DNA from: JAPPFW01 sp965200835
GTDB lineage: Bacteria; Actinomycetota; Acidimicrobiia; Spongiisociales; Spongiisociaceae
DNA length: 64,000 bases
Direction of reading: 5' to 3'
Assembly: GCA_965200835.1 (NCBI GenBank)
Contig: OZ241390.1
Coordinates: forward strand, 1,364,001 to 1,428,000
The translations under genes and the position numbers were made by a program. A model generated the notes under the pieces. The model ran no database searches and was not told the DNA's origin. It saw only the letters and a program-made list of their open reading frames with translations. Shown here one piece after another: positions 25,709 through 35,242 of the stretch. Every line of letters starts with the position of its first letter. Position 1 is the first letter of the stretch.

Positions 25709-26864
25709 AGGTTCCCGTAGGTAGTAGTACTTCGGCTCCCCCCGAGGTCCGGTGTTCCCTAACCGGGATGCTCAACTGGGCAATCTGCGACGGATCCAGA
25801 GTGCGGTAACGCCATGCCCACTCGACTGCTTCGGCGATGGACCACCCTCCGTCGACCCGGAACGTGTGGGCGAGCCTCTGGAAGGAAGAGAGCAGCTCGG
25901 GGAGAGACAGCTGTTGCAGCCGTCCGGCGAGTTTGAGCAGTATCTCACGTTGATGTCGCTGGCGGCTGAAGTCCGATGACCAGGCCCACGTCCACTCTCC
26001 ATCCACCAGCTGCTGAGCATTACGGGAGCGGGCATACGCCAGGGCGGTAGCGCCATCCGTGTAGCAGGCAGGTTCGGGGATATTCAAACCGGCGTTGCGG
26101 TCGCGGGTCGGGTATTCGAAGCAGACTTCCACCCCGCCCAGACCGTCGACAAGGTCCACGAAACCATCGAAGTTGACCCTCACGTAGTGATCCACCGAGA
26201 TGCCCGTGTATTCCTCGATGGCGAGAGCCAGAAGCTCGGACCCGGTCGCATAGCCCGGGCATCCGCCCAAGTTCGCGTTGACCCGGCGATAGTCATCCGA
26301 GCAGAAGTTGTACAGATAGAGGTCACGAGGGATCGACACCAGGGCAGGTGCTGATCCACCCTCGGGGAATAGTGCCAGGATGATGGTGTCAGCCAGGTTC
26401 CCGCTTGCATCAGCACCCACCAGCATCACGGCGTCGAACATGTCGTCCGGCAGCAGGGGGCTGCTGGCGCCAGGAACCAGCCCCGGGTCGGGAGGGGGAT
26501 TGGCGAGCGAAGGCTCCTCCGATCCGAGTTGGGTTTCCTCCTCCGGAACCTCCGTCCCACCGCTCTCGACAAGCGAATCGGGGGTGGCGGTTTCTTGATT
26601 GGAGTCGGGCGTTTCCGAACGCTCCAGTCCCTCGAGCACCCGACGGCTGTCGTCGATCTCGGCGGGGGTCCGCTCCTCCAGTTCCGCTCTAGCCTGAGCC
26701 GGGTCGTGAGGAGACTCGTTGGCAAAGAACCGGAACAGCCCTACCCCTCCGACTAGAACGATCAGAACCACGAAACCTCCGATCCAGAGGAGGCGCCGGA
26801 TGAGGCGGGCTCTCCTCCGGCGGTCCTCCTCCTCACTGAAGAGGCCGTAGTGGTTCTTTATCAA
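25665..26864 (-). CDS. LytR-CpsA-Psr (LCP) family glycopolymer transferase
   Basis: A 399-residue membrane-anchored enzyme that attaches anionic glycopolymers to peptidoglycan. A basic N-terminus and one helix (LLWIGGFVVLIVLVGGVGLF) are followed by an acidic, Pro/Ser/Glu-rich linker and the LCP domain: SIPRDLYLYNF (active-site Arg/Asp), YRRVNANLGG, VDHYVRVNFDGFVDLVDGLGGVEV (in part), ALAYARSRN and the DFSRQRHQRE block. These are all conserved catalytic or lipid-binding segments. It is convergent with LiaF. Confidence 0.92.
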   Translation of the reverse strand: MIKNHYGLFSEEEDRRRRARLIRRLLWIGGFVVLIVLVGGVGLFRFFANESPHDPAQARAELEERTPAEIDDSRRVLEGLERSETPDSNQETATPDSLVESGGTEVPEEETQLGSEEPSLANPPPDPGLVPGASSPLLPDDMFDAVMLVGADASGNLADTIILALFPEGGSAPALVSIPRDLYLYNFCSDDYRRVNANLGGCPGYATGSELLALAIEEYTGISVDHYVRVNFDGFVDLVDGLGGVEVCFEYPTRDRNAGLNIPEPACYTDGATALAYARSRNAQQLVDGEWTWAWSSDFSRQRHQREILLKLAGRLQQLSLPELLSSFQRLAHTFRVDGGWSIAEAVEWAWRYRTLDPSQIAQLSIPVREHRTSGGAEVLLPTGTFNDLLSRWWAPAER

Positions 26865-27021
26865 GATGGATCAGGGAGCATCGACCAGAATGCCACTCGA
26901 CCGGTTCCCGAGAAAACCGCTCCCCTCGGCGGGGCAGCGGCCGGGTGCCGAAGGAACCGGGTGATTCGTACACACCTGAAACACTTCCAAGACTCGTTCC
27001 GTTTCGGGCACCAGAGTAAAG

Positions 27022-27774
27022 CTACCCGCCTTCTGGCGGGACGAGAGGTTCTTTGGAGCGTGACACAAGGAGGCTCAGGGTAACCGAGCCAGACCTTCGA
27101 TCCACGCATCGAACAGGCGGTTGGAGTCGGATGCCAGACCCTGACGAGCCTCTTTCCATCCCGGTGACATACGCCTCGGGGCTGACGCCTGCCCTTCCCA
27201 CCATCTCTCGAGCGCCGTGGCGGCCCCACCGCATTGCCTGGGAGTGCCGGGCCTCCGGGTGGAACTGGACTGCCAAGGCTGTGCCCAGCGAGAATGCTTG
27301 AGGGAATCGTTCCGAGCGAGCCAGCAACACGCTTCCAGGAGGGAGGTCGAAGGTGTCCTGGTGCATCTCGAACACCTGCCCGCTGGCCACCTGCGAGATC
27401 ACGGGATGGCGCTTCCCGGTATCGGTGAGCTCCACGGGGACCGCCCCCACCTCCGGTCGGTCGGCCTGGTAGGCGCGACCGCCGAGAGCCGCCGCCAGCA
27501 TCTGGGACCCGAGGCAGATTCCGAGCACCGGAACGTCCCGCTCGACGAGTCGGCGTGCGAGAGCCATCTCGTCGATCAGGCACGGGTACTCCTCCGTGTC
27601 GTAAGCGCCCATCCTCCCGCCCATGATGACTAGGACATCGACCTCATCCACCGGGGGGAGGAGATCACCCTCGGTCGGGTTGATCTCCTCCCACTCAATC
27701 TGGTGATGCTCCATCCGCTCAGCCAGCCTGCTCAACGGCTCACGGGAATGCTTGATCACTACTACCTTCCCCAC
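27022..27774 (-). CDS. class-I glutamine amidotransferase (GMP-synthase-like), frameshifted tail
   Basis: A stand-alone GATase domain: nucleophile motif LGICLGSQMLAAALGG near residue 97, AVQFHPEARH near 169 carrying the catalytic His and Glu, plus VIMGGRMGAYD. Such proteins hydrolyse glutamine for an unknown acceptor. The literal ORF ends at 27022 in an atypical tail. If AAA (plus-strand TTT, 27153-27155) were AA, the frame would continue EARQGLASDSNRLFDAWIEGLARLP and stop at 27075, ahead of a terminator-like hairpin, as in family members. The last 25 or so residues are therefore altered, or the site is an assembly error. The active site is unaffected. Confidence 0.85.
   Translation of the reverse strand: MGKVVVIKHSREPLSRLAERMEHHQIEWEEINPTEGDLLPPVDEVDVLVIMGGRMGAYDTEEYPCLIDEMALARRLVERDVPVLGICLGSQMLAAALGGRAYQADRPEVGAVPVELTDTGKRHPVISQVASGQVFEMHQDTFDLPPGSVLLARSERFPQAFSLGTALAVQFHPEARHSQAMRWGRHGAREMVGRAGVSPEAYVTGMERGSSGSGIRLQPPVRCVDRRSGSVTLSLLVSRSKEPLVPPEGG
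27024..27039 (-). terminator. terminator-like hairpin after the amidotransferase gene
   Basis: CCCGCC-AGAA-GGCGGG on the minus strand, a six-base-pair G+C stem with a four-base loop, 36 bases after the restored amidotransferase stop at 27075 and followed by TAGCTTTACT. The U-run is weak. The literal ORF would read straight through it, which supports 27075 as the ancestral end. Confidence 0.5.
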
Positions 27775-27859
27775 GGTGCTCCAGCCTACTGGGACGAGGA
27801 CCCGGCGGACGCCAAGCGCTTGGCCGGGTGGGCAGTTGGCATGACGCTACTGAGCAACA

Positions 27860-30338
27860 TCAGTAGCAGGGCAGGGTGCCTAAGGCTTTCTTCAGACCGG
27901 TCGTATCGGTGAAGCGCAGTGAGATCCAGTCACTTGAGCCCGAGTTTCTCCATCTGAAAAGCAAGAGGCCCGGATTGTCAGCGATAGTCTTGGCGAGAGT
28001 GCGTCTCTCGGATTGTGTGACAGGATAGAGTTTGTCATCATCCCAGTCCTGCCAGTACTCAGCAATGAGGTCGGCAGTGCCAGCCCGATAGTTCACCCAC
28101 ACATTACCTCGATAGTCACTGGAGATGTAGCCATTTTGAAATATGATGTATGAGGAAAACTCGTCGCCATAGCAACGAAAATAGACCCACGCTATGAGGT
28201 CGTCAGAATCTGTCACATCTGACCGCAACAAGTAGCCTGTGACCAGTGTATCATCCCACTCGTTTCTTGCACTATAGTGATTCCAGTTTCCGAAGTCCAT
28301 CTTGGGCTGAGTGTGGGGACCTACTTCTACTATGAATGAATCCCCTTCACGACCGATTAGTCGTTACTCGTGTGCGCCTATCGCTAGGACCAAAACGCCA
28401 CCCATCGTCTACTTCATACATAACATGTGCTGCTTCCCATCGATCATACCCACCGTCGCTGTCGTACATAGGTCGAGTGCTGCGGTCAAGTCCGTGGCAG
28501 TAGCCACGGTCGGGCAAATCACAGGCAGACGGGCGCTGGCTGATGGTGTATATCTCCACACCCTCGAACAATATATTCCTGTCGGACCACCAGTACTCAC
28601 CAGTACCTCTTACTCTCGCACCCAATGCCCGGTAATAGGTTCAATCACCAACTTTGTTAGGAATAATCACTAGTTGTACGCCATCCCCTGAGATTGGTTC
28701 GAGTCGATAACGTTTGGTCGTACCTAGCTGGTGTATCTCAACCTGTGATGTCGGTATCCAGCCAGCGGCATACCTGTTTATGGCAAGGGTACCGACGTAT
28801 GGAACAGGAGCGGACTCGCTACTCGATGGTGATCCCATCACGTCCATCGGGTTGTCGTACTCATAGACCTCACCATCAACGATCGTCTCTCCGCTATACG
28901 AGTGGGGCCAGCACAAGGCATGACCCATCTCGTGAGCAAGCAAGGTCGGGTTGACATAGGCATCGCCGTTCACCATTACGTAGCGCCGATTGTCGGGAAA
29001 ACTGCGTTGAGAGTAGAGGCCACAGGTTGCCCGTCTTATAATGCCCTCCGACGGCACTGGAACACCTACCACGATCACCACCCCGTCAATTTTGCTCCAC
29101 CTTTTCAAGTCCTTCGCCAACACCTTATCTTTACACGTGCGGTAATAGTCCTTTGAAGAGCCAACCGTGACGGCTCCCCCTGGACGGAACACCGGCCGGT
29201 AGTTTCCATCGGACAGCCAGTCGAAATACTCCACCACCTGGCTGGCGAACTTGGTGGCATAGTTAGATGGGTTGTGCTTGTTGTCGGGGTGGTCCGAGTA
29301 CCGGTTGCCACTCAGAGGTGTGTTGCAGAGCCACACCTCGAACACGTCGCCGTCCGGCCCGGGCAGCGTGTAGTCGCGTGCGAAGGAGGCGTGGGCGATC
29401 AGCCCGAGCGGGTCTTCGTGGGTGATCTCGTCGTCGGTCTCGGTCCAGGGCTCCAGCTCGATGGCTCCTCTGGGGCGGAGGTCGGAGTGGTCCAAGGCAC
29501 GGATGATGAAGGTGGCCATGTGCTGGCGCTGGACTTTGCCTTCTGGGTCGTAGCTACCGTCGCTCCTCCCGGCGGTGACCCCGAGCTCGAATACAGCGCC
29601 GATGGCATGGCCTTCCTCCGCTGACACGTCGCTCAGATCAGGGAACGAGTCGTTCTGGGGTACCACTGATCCATCGGGACGGCTCAAGGTCACCTCGCCG
29701 GTCTGGCGATCGACTGTCACATCGATGTCAGAACCGGATCCGGTCAGGAGATCGAGCATCCTTACGAGATGGACCGCCATCTCGTCCCGCCTTACGGCGG
29801 CATTGAGCGAGAACTTCTGGCGGTTACGTCCCTCCATGATTCCGAGCGTGGACACCGTCCCGATCGCTTCCACCGTCGAGTCGCCGAGCTCATCGAGGTC
29901 TTCGAAGCTCGGCTGCGCGGTCGGAAGGTCCACTCCCGCGGCCTCGACAGCTCTGGCCATGAACAGAGCCATCTGCCAGCGGGTAACGCTCCGGGTAGGG
30001 GAGAACCGGCTCCCATCCCCGGTGCCGCTGGTGATTCCGTAGTACACGATGCAACCGATGGTGGCCGCATGAGCATGGTCAGCGTCGATGTCCCGAAACC
30101 GGTTAGCAGTTTCCTTGGACACCGCCTCCGGATCGGGACACGCGGGGTTGCCTGTGCCTTGGAAAGCACCATCTGCCTGGCCGACAACGGCGTCGGCAGG
30201 AGCCACGGGCAGCACGGACGACAGGGCAACAAGGACCAAGACCGCTGTCGATGCCTTCCAGCACCATCTCGATGCCAGCCCCTTTCTCCGGCTGCTTGCG
30301 GGGTCCAGCTTCTCCAGCGAATTAGGGATGAACGACAT
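27860..30338 (-). pseudogene. SLH-domain secreted zinc metalloprotease, interrupted by TGA and a frameshift
   Basis: The first ORF (30338-28641) has a signal peptide (ASTAVLVLVALSSVLPVAPADA), SLH-like repeats (FRDIDADHAHAATIGCIVYYGIT, VTRWQMALFMARAVE, VQRQHMATFIIRALD) and a protease domain with HEMGHALCWPH near residue 474. It stops at an in-frame TGA (28643-28641). The same frame resumes TYYRALGARVRGTGEYWW for about 95 residues to 28347, and a one-base shift near 28350 leads into EGDSFIVEVG and a final segment ending at 27860. Together about 825 codons form one protein. The 3' 1.3 kb is visibly A+T-richer than the 5' part. The catalytic domain is intact, but the C-terminal accessory region cannot be made. 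Confidence 0.75.
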
Positions 30339-30641
30339 TACGCGGACTCACGAGACCTCCAAGACATAGTGTCACTGTGCCACTAATCTAGTCAGCCTGA
30401 CTATAACCTGCCAAGTGCTGTGTCGAGACCCCCCTGAGACACTTTCGGTTCATTAGCAAAGTCCTGGGCAGGCACCGGTCTGCCTTCCAGTCCCACCAGG
30501 GCACTGTCTGTGACCTCCGCACGACAGCTTGTAGTCGAGCAACCTGCGGGCTTCGCGCGGTTCGTGCTCGGACGATCCCTTCGCCGGCACACGGCTACGT
30601 TGGGTGGGTAACGTTGGCCAACTCCAACCGAGGAAGCCCAC
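30339..30641. other. divergent intergenic region, no gene seen
   Basis: This 303-base gap separates the metalloprotease start from the PhyH gene and must hold both promoters. Near 30388-30407 the sequence CTAGTCAGCCTGACTATAAC contains the small dyad AGTCAG-CCTGACT. I see no ORF, tRNA or strong terminator. Confidence 0.5.
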
Positions 30642-31535
30642 ATGACACCTGAACAGATACTTGCCGAACCTCCCCGGGTGCTGACTCAGGAGCAACGGGA
30701 GTCCTACTTCGAGAGAGGCTACGTAACCGTCGAGTCACTCATTCCCAGCGACGGTATCGAGCGGCTAAAGGAGATCACGGCCGGGTTCGTGGAGCGGAGC
30801 CGGACAGTCACACGCTCCGACGACGACTTCGATGTTGCGGAGGGTCACGGCCCCGATGAACCAAAGATACGGCGCATCAAGATGCCCGACCGCCAGCACC
30901 CCGGTTATTGGAAGTTCGCCACCGGCATCATCGCCGATGTGGCCGCCGACCTGGTCGGTCCCGACGTGGTTTTCCATCATTCCAAGCTCAACTTCAAATG
31001 GGACGCCGGCACCGACGAGGTCAAGTGGCACCAGGACATCCAGTTCTATCCGCACACCAACTACAGCCCTTTGACTATCGGTACCTATCTAGAAGATACG
31101 GACATCGACGCCGGGCCGCTCATGGTGGTGGCCGGCAGCAACAACGGCCCGCTGTACGATCAGTATGACCAAGGGGGCAACTGGGCGGGCTGCCTCTCCC
31201 CAGAGGATGGGGACCGGGTCGACCTGGATCGTGTCGAGTATCTGACGGGGCCGGCGGGATCCATCACGGTCCACAACTGTCGCACCGTCCATGGTTCCCC
31301 ACCTACCGCCAAGGCCAGCGGGCGTCCTTTGCTGCTCAACGCCTACGCCTCAGCCGATGCCTTCCCCTACACCCCTCACCCCCAACCCACCCACAACACC
31401 GGAAAGGTCATCCGAGGACAAGCGGCCCGGTGGGCACACCACGATCCCCGGCCGTGTCTGATCCCACCCGACTGGTCTGGCGGATACGAGTCGATCTTCG
31501 CCGCTCAGGACGAGGACGAGTCGGAAGGCGAGTGA
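30642..31535 (+). CDS. phytanoyl-CoA dioxygenase (PhyH) family protein
   Basis: A 297-residue Fe(II)/2-oxoglutarate-dependent oxygenase. The iron ligands are visible as WHQDIQF (HxD, near residues 128-134) and HNCRTVHGS (distal His, near 210), with the 2-oxoglutarate-binding Arg expected in ASGRPLLLNAY. The N-terminus YFERGYVTVESLIP is typical. PhyH proteins hydroxylate varied small molecules including fatty acyl-CoA and secondary metabolites; the substrate is not predictable. Transcribed alone, convergent with purB. Confidence 0.9.
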   Translation: MTPEQILAEPPRVLTQEQRESYFERGYVTVESLIPSDGIERLKEITAGFVERSRTVTRSDDDFDVAEGHGPDEPKIRRIKMPDRQHPGYWKFATGIIADVAADLVGPDVVFHHSKLNFKWDAGTDEVKWHQDIQFYPHTNYSPLTIGTYLEDTDIDAGPLMVVAGSNNGPLYDQYDQGGNWAGCLSPEDGDRVDLDRVEYLTGPAGSITVHNCRTVHGSPPTAKASGRPLLLNAYASADAFPYTPHPQPTHNTGKVIRGQAARWAHHDPRPCLIPPDWSGGYESIFAAQDEDESEGE

Positions 31536-31590
31536 TCGCCATCAAGCCATGCGTTCCGGTTGAGTGGTCCCCTCGGATGAAGCGGGGTTG

Positions 31591-33036
31591 TCAGAGGACG
31601 GGCTCGGGCTGGTAACCGGCTGCCTTCGGGTGCTGGCTGACCACGGTGGCTACCTCGCTGGCCATGGCGTCCACTTGGGTCCCTGCCCGCCCCGCTACCA
31701 ACCGAGTCTCTGCCACCGCTCGGATTTCCTCCACCGACAGCGGGAACGACGGATCGGATCCGAGGATCTGCCACAGGTCGTAACGGTCGCCTGAGCGACG
31801 GGCGGCGGCGGCCTTCAGCGTGTGGGTTCGGATGATCCGATGGGCCTGCTCACGACCGAGACCTGCCCCGACGGCGGCAGTCAGGATCCGGGTGGTGGTG
31901 AGGAAAGGAAGCTCAGCCTCTAACTCCGCCTCGATCCTCCCCGGGAAAGCACCGAAGTCGTCGAGAACATCGAGGGTTGCTTCCAGCAGGCCGTCACAGG
32001 CGAAGAAGGCGTCGGGGATCATCACCCGCCGCACCACCGAGTCGCTCACATCCCCCTCGCTCCACTGGTGGCCGGCCAGGCCGGTCGCCATGGTGAGGTA
32101 GCCGCTCAGGATCACCGCCACCCCGTTGATCCGCTCGCAGGTTCGCATGTTCATCTTGTGCGGCATGGCCGACGAACCGATCTGGCCGGCCTGGAAACCT
32201 TCGGTGACCAGGTCGTGCCCGGCCATGAGGCGCAGGGTGGTGGCCAGGCTGGAGGGCCCGGCCGACAGGTGGACCAGGGCACCCACTACTTCCAGGTCGA
32301 GAGATCGGGGGTAGACCTGGCCCACCGAGGTCATCACCCGTCCGAACCCGAGATGCTCGGCTACTCGTTGCTCCAACCGGAGCACTTTGTCCGCATCCCC
32401 GTCGAAGAGGTCTACCAGATCCTGCTGCGTTCCCACCGGACCTTTGAGGCCCCGTAGGGGATAGTCGGCGAGCAGACCTTCGATCCGCCGGTAGGCGGTG
32501 AGTGTCTCCTCGGCGACGTTGGCGAAACGTTTCCCCAGAGTGGTCGGCTGAGCCGCAACGTTGTGGGTGCGCCCGACGATCACGGTATCCCGATGCTCGA
32601 CCGCCCGGCCGGCTAGGCGGGCCAGTACCGCCACGGTCTTGTCCCGCAGGATCTGGAGGGATCGGCGGATGATCAGCTGCTCGACGTTCTCCGTCAGGTC
32701 GCGGGAAGTTAGACCTTTGTGGATGTGTTCGTGGCCTGCCAGAGCACAGAACTCCTGGATGCGGGCCGCTACGTCGTGGCGAGTCACCTCTTCGCGGGCA
32801 CGGATCGATCGGAGATCGACGTGGTGAATTACGGCCCGGTAGGCCTTCACCGCCTCGTCCGGCACCGGGATTCCCAGTTCGACCTGAGCTTGCAGGACCG
32901 CCAGCCAGAGCCAACGCTCCACGACGATCCTCCCCTCGGGTGACCACAGCTCCAGCAAGGGTCGCCCGGCGTAACGAGAGGCCAGTATGTTGGGTATCTC
33001 GGGCCGGTCGGAGCCTGCTGGGGAGGTTCTCGCCAT
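31591..33036 (-). CDS. purB: adenylosuccinate lyase
   Basis: A 481-residue fumarase/aspartase superfamily enzyme acting twice in purine synthesis. The signature loop GSSAMPHKMNMRTCERI near residue 292, the earlier KGLTSRDLTENVEQ near 105 and VGRTHNVAAQPTT near 153 supply the active site from three subunits. This group, with its SSAMPHK loop and long C-terminal helices, is standard PurB. The gene is intact, unlike many of its accessory neighbours. Confidence 0.92.
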   Translation of the reverse strand: MARTSPAGSDRPEIPNILASRYAGRPLLELWSPEGRIVVERWLWLAVLQAQVELGIPVPDEAVKAYRAVIHHVDLRSIRAREEVTRHDVAARIQEFCALAGHEHIHKGLTSRDLTENVEQLIIRRSLQILRDKTVAVLARLAGRAVEHRDTVIVGRTHNVAAQPTTLGKRFANVAEETLTAYRRIEGLLADYPLRGLKGPVGTQQDLVDLFDGDADKVLRLEQRVAEHLGFGRVMTSVGQVYPRSLDLEVVGALVHLSAGPSSLATTLRLMAGHDLVTEGFQAGQIGSSAMPHKMNMRTCERINGVAVILSGYLTMATGLAGHQWSEGDVSDSVVRRVMIPDAFFACDGLLEATLDVLDDFGAFPGRIEAELEAELPFLTTTRILTAAVGAGLGREQAHRIIRTHTLKAAAARRSGDRYDLWQILGSDPSFPLSVEEIRAVAETRLVAGRAGTQVDAMASEVATVVSQHPKAAGYQPEPVL

Positions 33037-33094
33037 CTGAAGTGATGGTACCGGTGCTCTGCCAAAGCCCGTTACGAACCTCGGTGGCGATACC

Positions 33095-34006
33095 TCAGTC
33101 CGCGGAGCTGGGCGGGTTCCAGTCCAGTCCGGCCAGGCGAGCCAGGGCCAGGATCAGGGATTGGGTGCCTTTCCTGCCCAGGCCCTGGGCCTGGAGTGAC
33201 ACATATAGCTCGTGGGCGAGGGCCAGGCCGGGCACCGGCAGCTGCATGGCTGCCGCTTCCCGCTGGGCTATTCCCATGTCCTTCACGAAGTGATCCACGA
33301 AGAAGCCGGGCTCGAAGTCACCGCCCAGGATCCTGGGGCCGTAGTTCGACAGGGACCATGATCCGGCGGCGCCACCGCTAACCGACTCCATCACCGTGTC
33401 GAGGTCGAGACCGGCCTGGCGACCGTACAGCAAAGCCTCGGACACACCGATCATCCCGGTGGCGATCAGAATCTGGTTGACTGCCTTGGTGTGCTGTCCG
33501 GCCCCCGGCCCGCCCTGGCGGACGATCGTCTTGCCCATCGTCTCGAAGACTGGCCGGGCCCGCTCGACCGCCTCGACCGCGCCTCCGATCATGATCGACA
33601 GGGTGCCGTTGCGAGCACCGATGTCCCCCCCACTTACCGGCGCATCGATAGCAGCCACGCCGCCGCCAGACGCCCGCTCGGCGATCTCTATGGCCAGAGC
33701 CGGCTCGGAGGTGGTCATGTCGACCACTACATCACCGGCGGTGGCCCCGGCTAGTAGCCCCTCGGGACCCAGGAACACCTGGCGTACGTCCTCAGGGAAC
33801 CCGACGATCGCGCAGGAGATGTCGGAGGCGGCCGCCACGGCAGCGGGTGTGTCCGCCCAGGTAGCCCCCCGGTCGATCAGCTGCTGAGCCTTCGACCTCG
33901 TGCGGGTGGTGACAGTCACCGGAAACCCCGCTTCCAGGACATGGCCGCACATGGAGGCTCCCATGACCCCGGTACCGACCCATCCGATCCGGGGTTTGGA
34001 TGTCAT
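33095..34006 (-). CDS. NAD(P)-dependent beta-hydroxyacid dehydrogenase
   Basis: A 303-residue member of the 3-hydroxyisobutyrate/tartronate-semialdehyde reductase family. It has the Rossmann motif GWVGTGVMGASMCGHVLEAG at residues 8-27, the substrate loop DAPVSGGDIGARNGTLSIM near 121, and the catalytic Lys in GAGQHTKAVNQI near 172. The family reduces or oxidises short beta-hydroxy acids; the exact substrate is open. Its ATG overlaps the stop of the upstream dehydrogenase gene (ATGA), so the two are co-translated and may act on the same pathway. Confidence 0.9.
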   Translation of the reverse strand: MTSKPRIGWVGTGVMGASMCGHVLEAGFPVTVTTRTRSKAQQLIDRGATWADTPAAVAAASDISCAIVGFPEDVRQVFLGPEGLLAGATAGDVVVDMTTSEPALAIEIAERASGGGVAAIDAPVSGGDIGARNGTLSIMIGGAVEAVERARPVFETMGKTIVRQGGPGAGQHTKAVNQILIATGMIGVSEALLYGRQAGLDLDTVMESVSGGAAGSWSLSNYGPRILGGDFEPGFFVDHFVKDMGIAQREAAAMQLPVPGLALAHELYVSLQAQGLGRKGTQSLILALARLAGLDWNPPSSAD

Positions 34007-35016
34007 GACGTCCCCCTTCTGATCACCAACTTCCCGAGCTGGCCACCTACCTTCATCCGGGCGAGGGCCTCAGGAAGCTCCTCGAACTGGTAGGCACTGT
34101 CGACCAGCACCGGAACCTCACCGCTGGCCACCCAGGCGCTGACCTGCGCAAAGTCCTCATGGTCGAACATGGTCGAACCGATGATCTCGAGGTGGCGGAA
34201 GAACAAGCGGGGCATCACGATCTCCACCTTCGCCCCGCTGGTAGAGCCGCAGGTAACCACCCGCCCCCCCGGTGTCAGCGAGCGCATCGACTGATCCCAG
34301 GTGACGGGTCCCACGTTCTCGAACACCACATCCGCTCCCTGGCCAGCGGCCGCCAGCAGTTCTTTGGAGAACCGGGAATCGGATGCGAACCCGGCTGCCG
34401 CTCCCAGCTCGACGGCTCGGGCGATCTTTGCCTGACTGCGGGAGGTCACATAGACCTGGGCGCCCATCGCCAGGCCGATGAACAACCCGGCGGAACTGAC
34501 GCCACCCCCCACTCCCACCACCAGCATGAGATCTCCCGGGTTGAGTCGGGCCCGCTTCAGCATCCGGTAGGCGGTCCCGTAGGCCAATCCGTAGGCGGCT
34601 GCCTCGTCCCAGCTGAGCTTGGGTGGCTTGGGCACGACATTGGACACCGGTACCACCACGTATTCGCCCATCGTGCCCCACGAGTGCTCGCCCAGTACAC
34701 CGAGTTTCCCAGCGAATGGAATGTGGCCGGTGGTTGGCCCGTATCCGAGGCCCGGGTTGATGATCACCGCATCCCCGGCTGCCCATCCTTCGACTCCTTC
34801 GCCGAGTGTGTCGATGAGTCCCGCGCCGTCGCCTCCGGCGACGTGGGGGAAGTGCTTGGGTGCTGGCAGGCCCATCGACATCCACAGGTCGAGCCGGTTG
34901 AGCGCCGATGCGAGTAACCTAACCCGGACTTCACCCGGACCAGGCTCGGGCGTGTCGACTTCGGAGAGAGTGTAGGAGGAGGGTCCCTTGGTGCTGTTGA
35001 GAATCCATGCGCGCAT
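34003..35016 (-). CDS. zinc-binding-type alcohol dehydrogenase/quinone reductase (MDR family)
   Basis: A 337-residue medium-chain reductase. ATG 35016 (MRAWILNSTKGPSSY) is the natural start. Segments visible are the GroES-like PGEVRVRLLASALNRLDLWM, AGGDGAG, the Rossmann motif VVGVGGGVSSAGLFIG and a C-terminal QLGKLVI. I do not see a full catalytic zinc set, so quinone-oxidoreductase-like activity is likely. The frame runs open to 35211, through the first of two hairpin-rich repeats, but that region is better explained as RNA. Overlaps the next gene by four bases. Confidence 0.88.
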   Translation of the reverse strand: MRAWILNSTKGPSSYTLSEVDTPEPGPGEVRVRLLASALNRLDLWMSMGLPAPKHFPHVAGGDGAGLIDTLGEGVEGWAAGDAVIINPGLGYGPTTGHIPFAGKLGVLGEHSWGTMGEYVVVPVSNVVPKPPKLSWDEAAAYGLAYGTAYRMLKRARLNPGDLMLVVGVGGGVSSAGLFIGLAMGAQVYVTSRSQAKIARAVELGAAAGFASDSRFSKELLAAAGQGADVVFENVGPVTWDQSMRSLTPGGRVVTCGSTSGAKVEIVMPRLFFRHLEIIGSTMFDHEDFAQVSAWVASGEVPVLVDSAYQFEELPEALARMKVGGQLGKLVIRRGTS

Positions 35017-35094
35017 GGGTCTAGCGTAACCCGCCAGGGGGACACAACGGACTAGAGGATGCCGGGGGGATCGAACAGCCGAGCTGGGCACAGG

Positions 35095-35192
35095 AAACAG
35101 CCCCAACCCGGAGGTTGGGGCCGTTGAGCCGGGGCTACTCACCCCGGCGGGGTACCTCCTTGAATTATTCCTGCCGGTTCTGGGCCTGTCAA
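35095..35192 (-). ncRNA. putative small RNA or leader, copy 1 (promoter to terminator)
   Basis: On the minus strand: TTGACA (35192-35187), 17-base spacer, AATAAT (35169-35164), an AAGGAGGT stretch (35161-35154), a hairpin with stem GCCGGGG/CCCCGGC (35148-35142 with 35134-35128) and loop TGAGTAG, then a terminator-like hairpin GCCCCAACC/GGTTGGGGC (35121-35100) followed by TGTTT. The transcript would be about 60-65 nt. Upstream CCCC (35153-35149 area) can pair instead with the GGGG of the first stem, so the RNA could refold. It lies 79 bases before the dehydrogenase start and could be a free RNA or an attenuating leader. Confidence 0.55.
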
Positions 35193-35242
35193 GTAGCCTC
35201 TCCTCCGCCATGGGCAGGTGCGGGAGAATCGAGGAGGGAACA

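Noticed and set aside
28641..28643. In-frame TGA of the SLH metalloprotease as a second selenocysteine codon
   Set aside because: The residue position (after KVGD) is not a catalytic thiol in the family, I see no SECIS-like hairpin at the right distance, and the gene carries a further frameshift downstream, so decay explains it better.
35017..35211. N-terminal extension of the dehydrogenase (VSSPGSTAPTSGLGLF...)
   Set aside because: It falls entirely in the hairpin unit, lies before a normal MDR start at 35016, and the same reading in copy 2 leads nowhere; conservation follows the stems rather than the codons.
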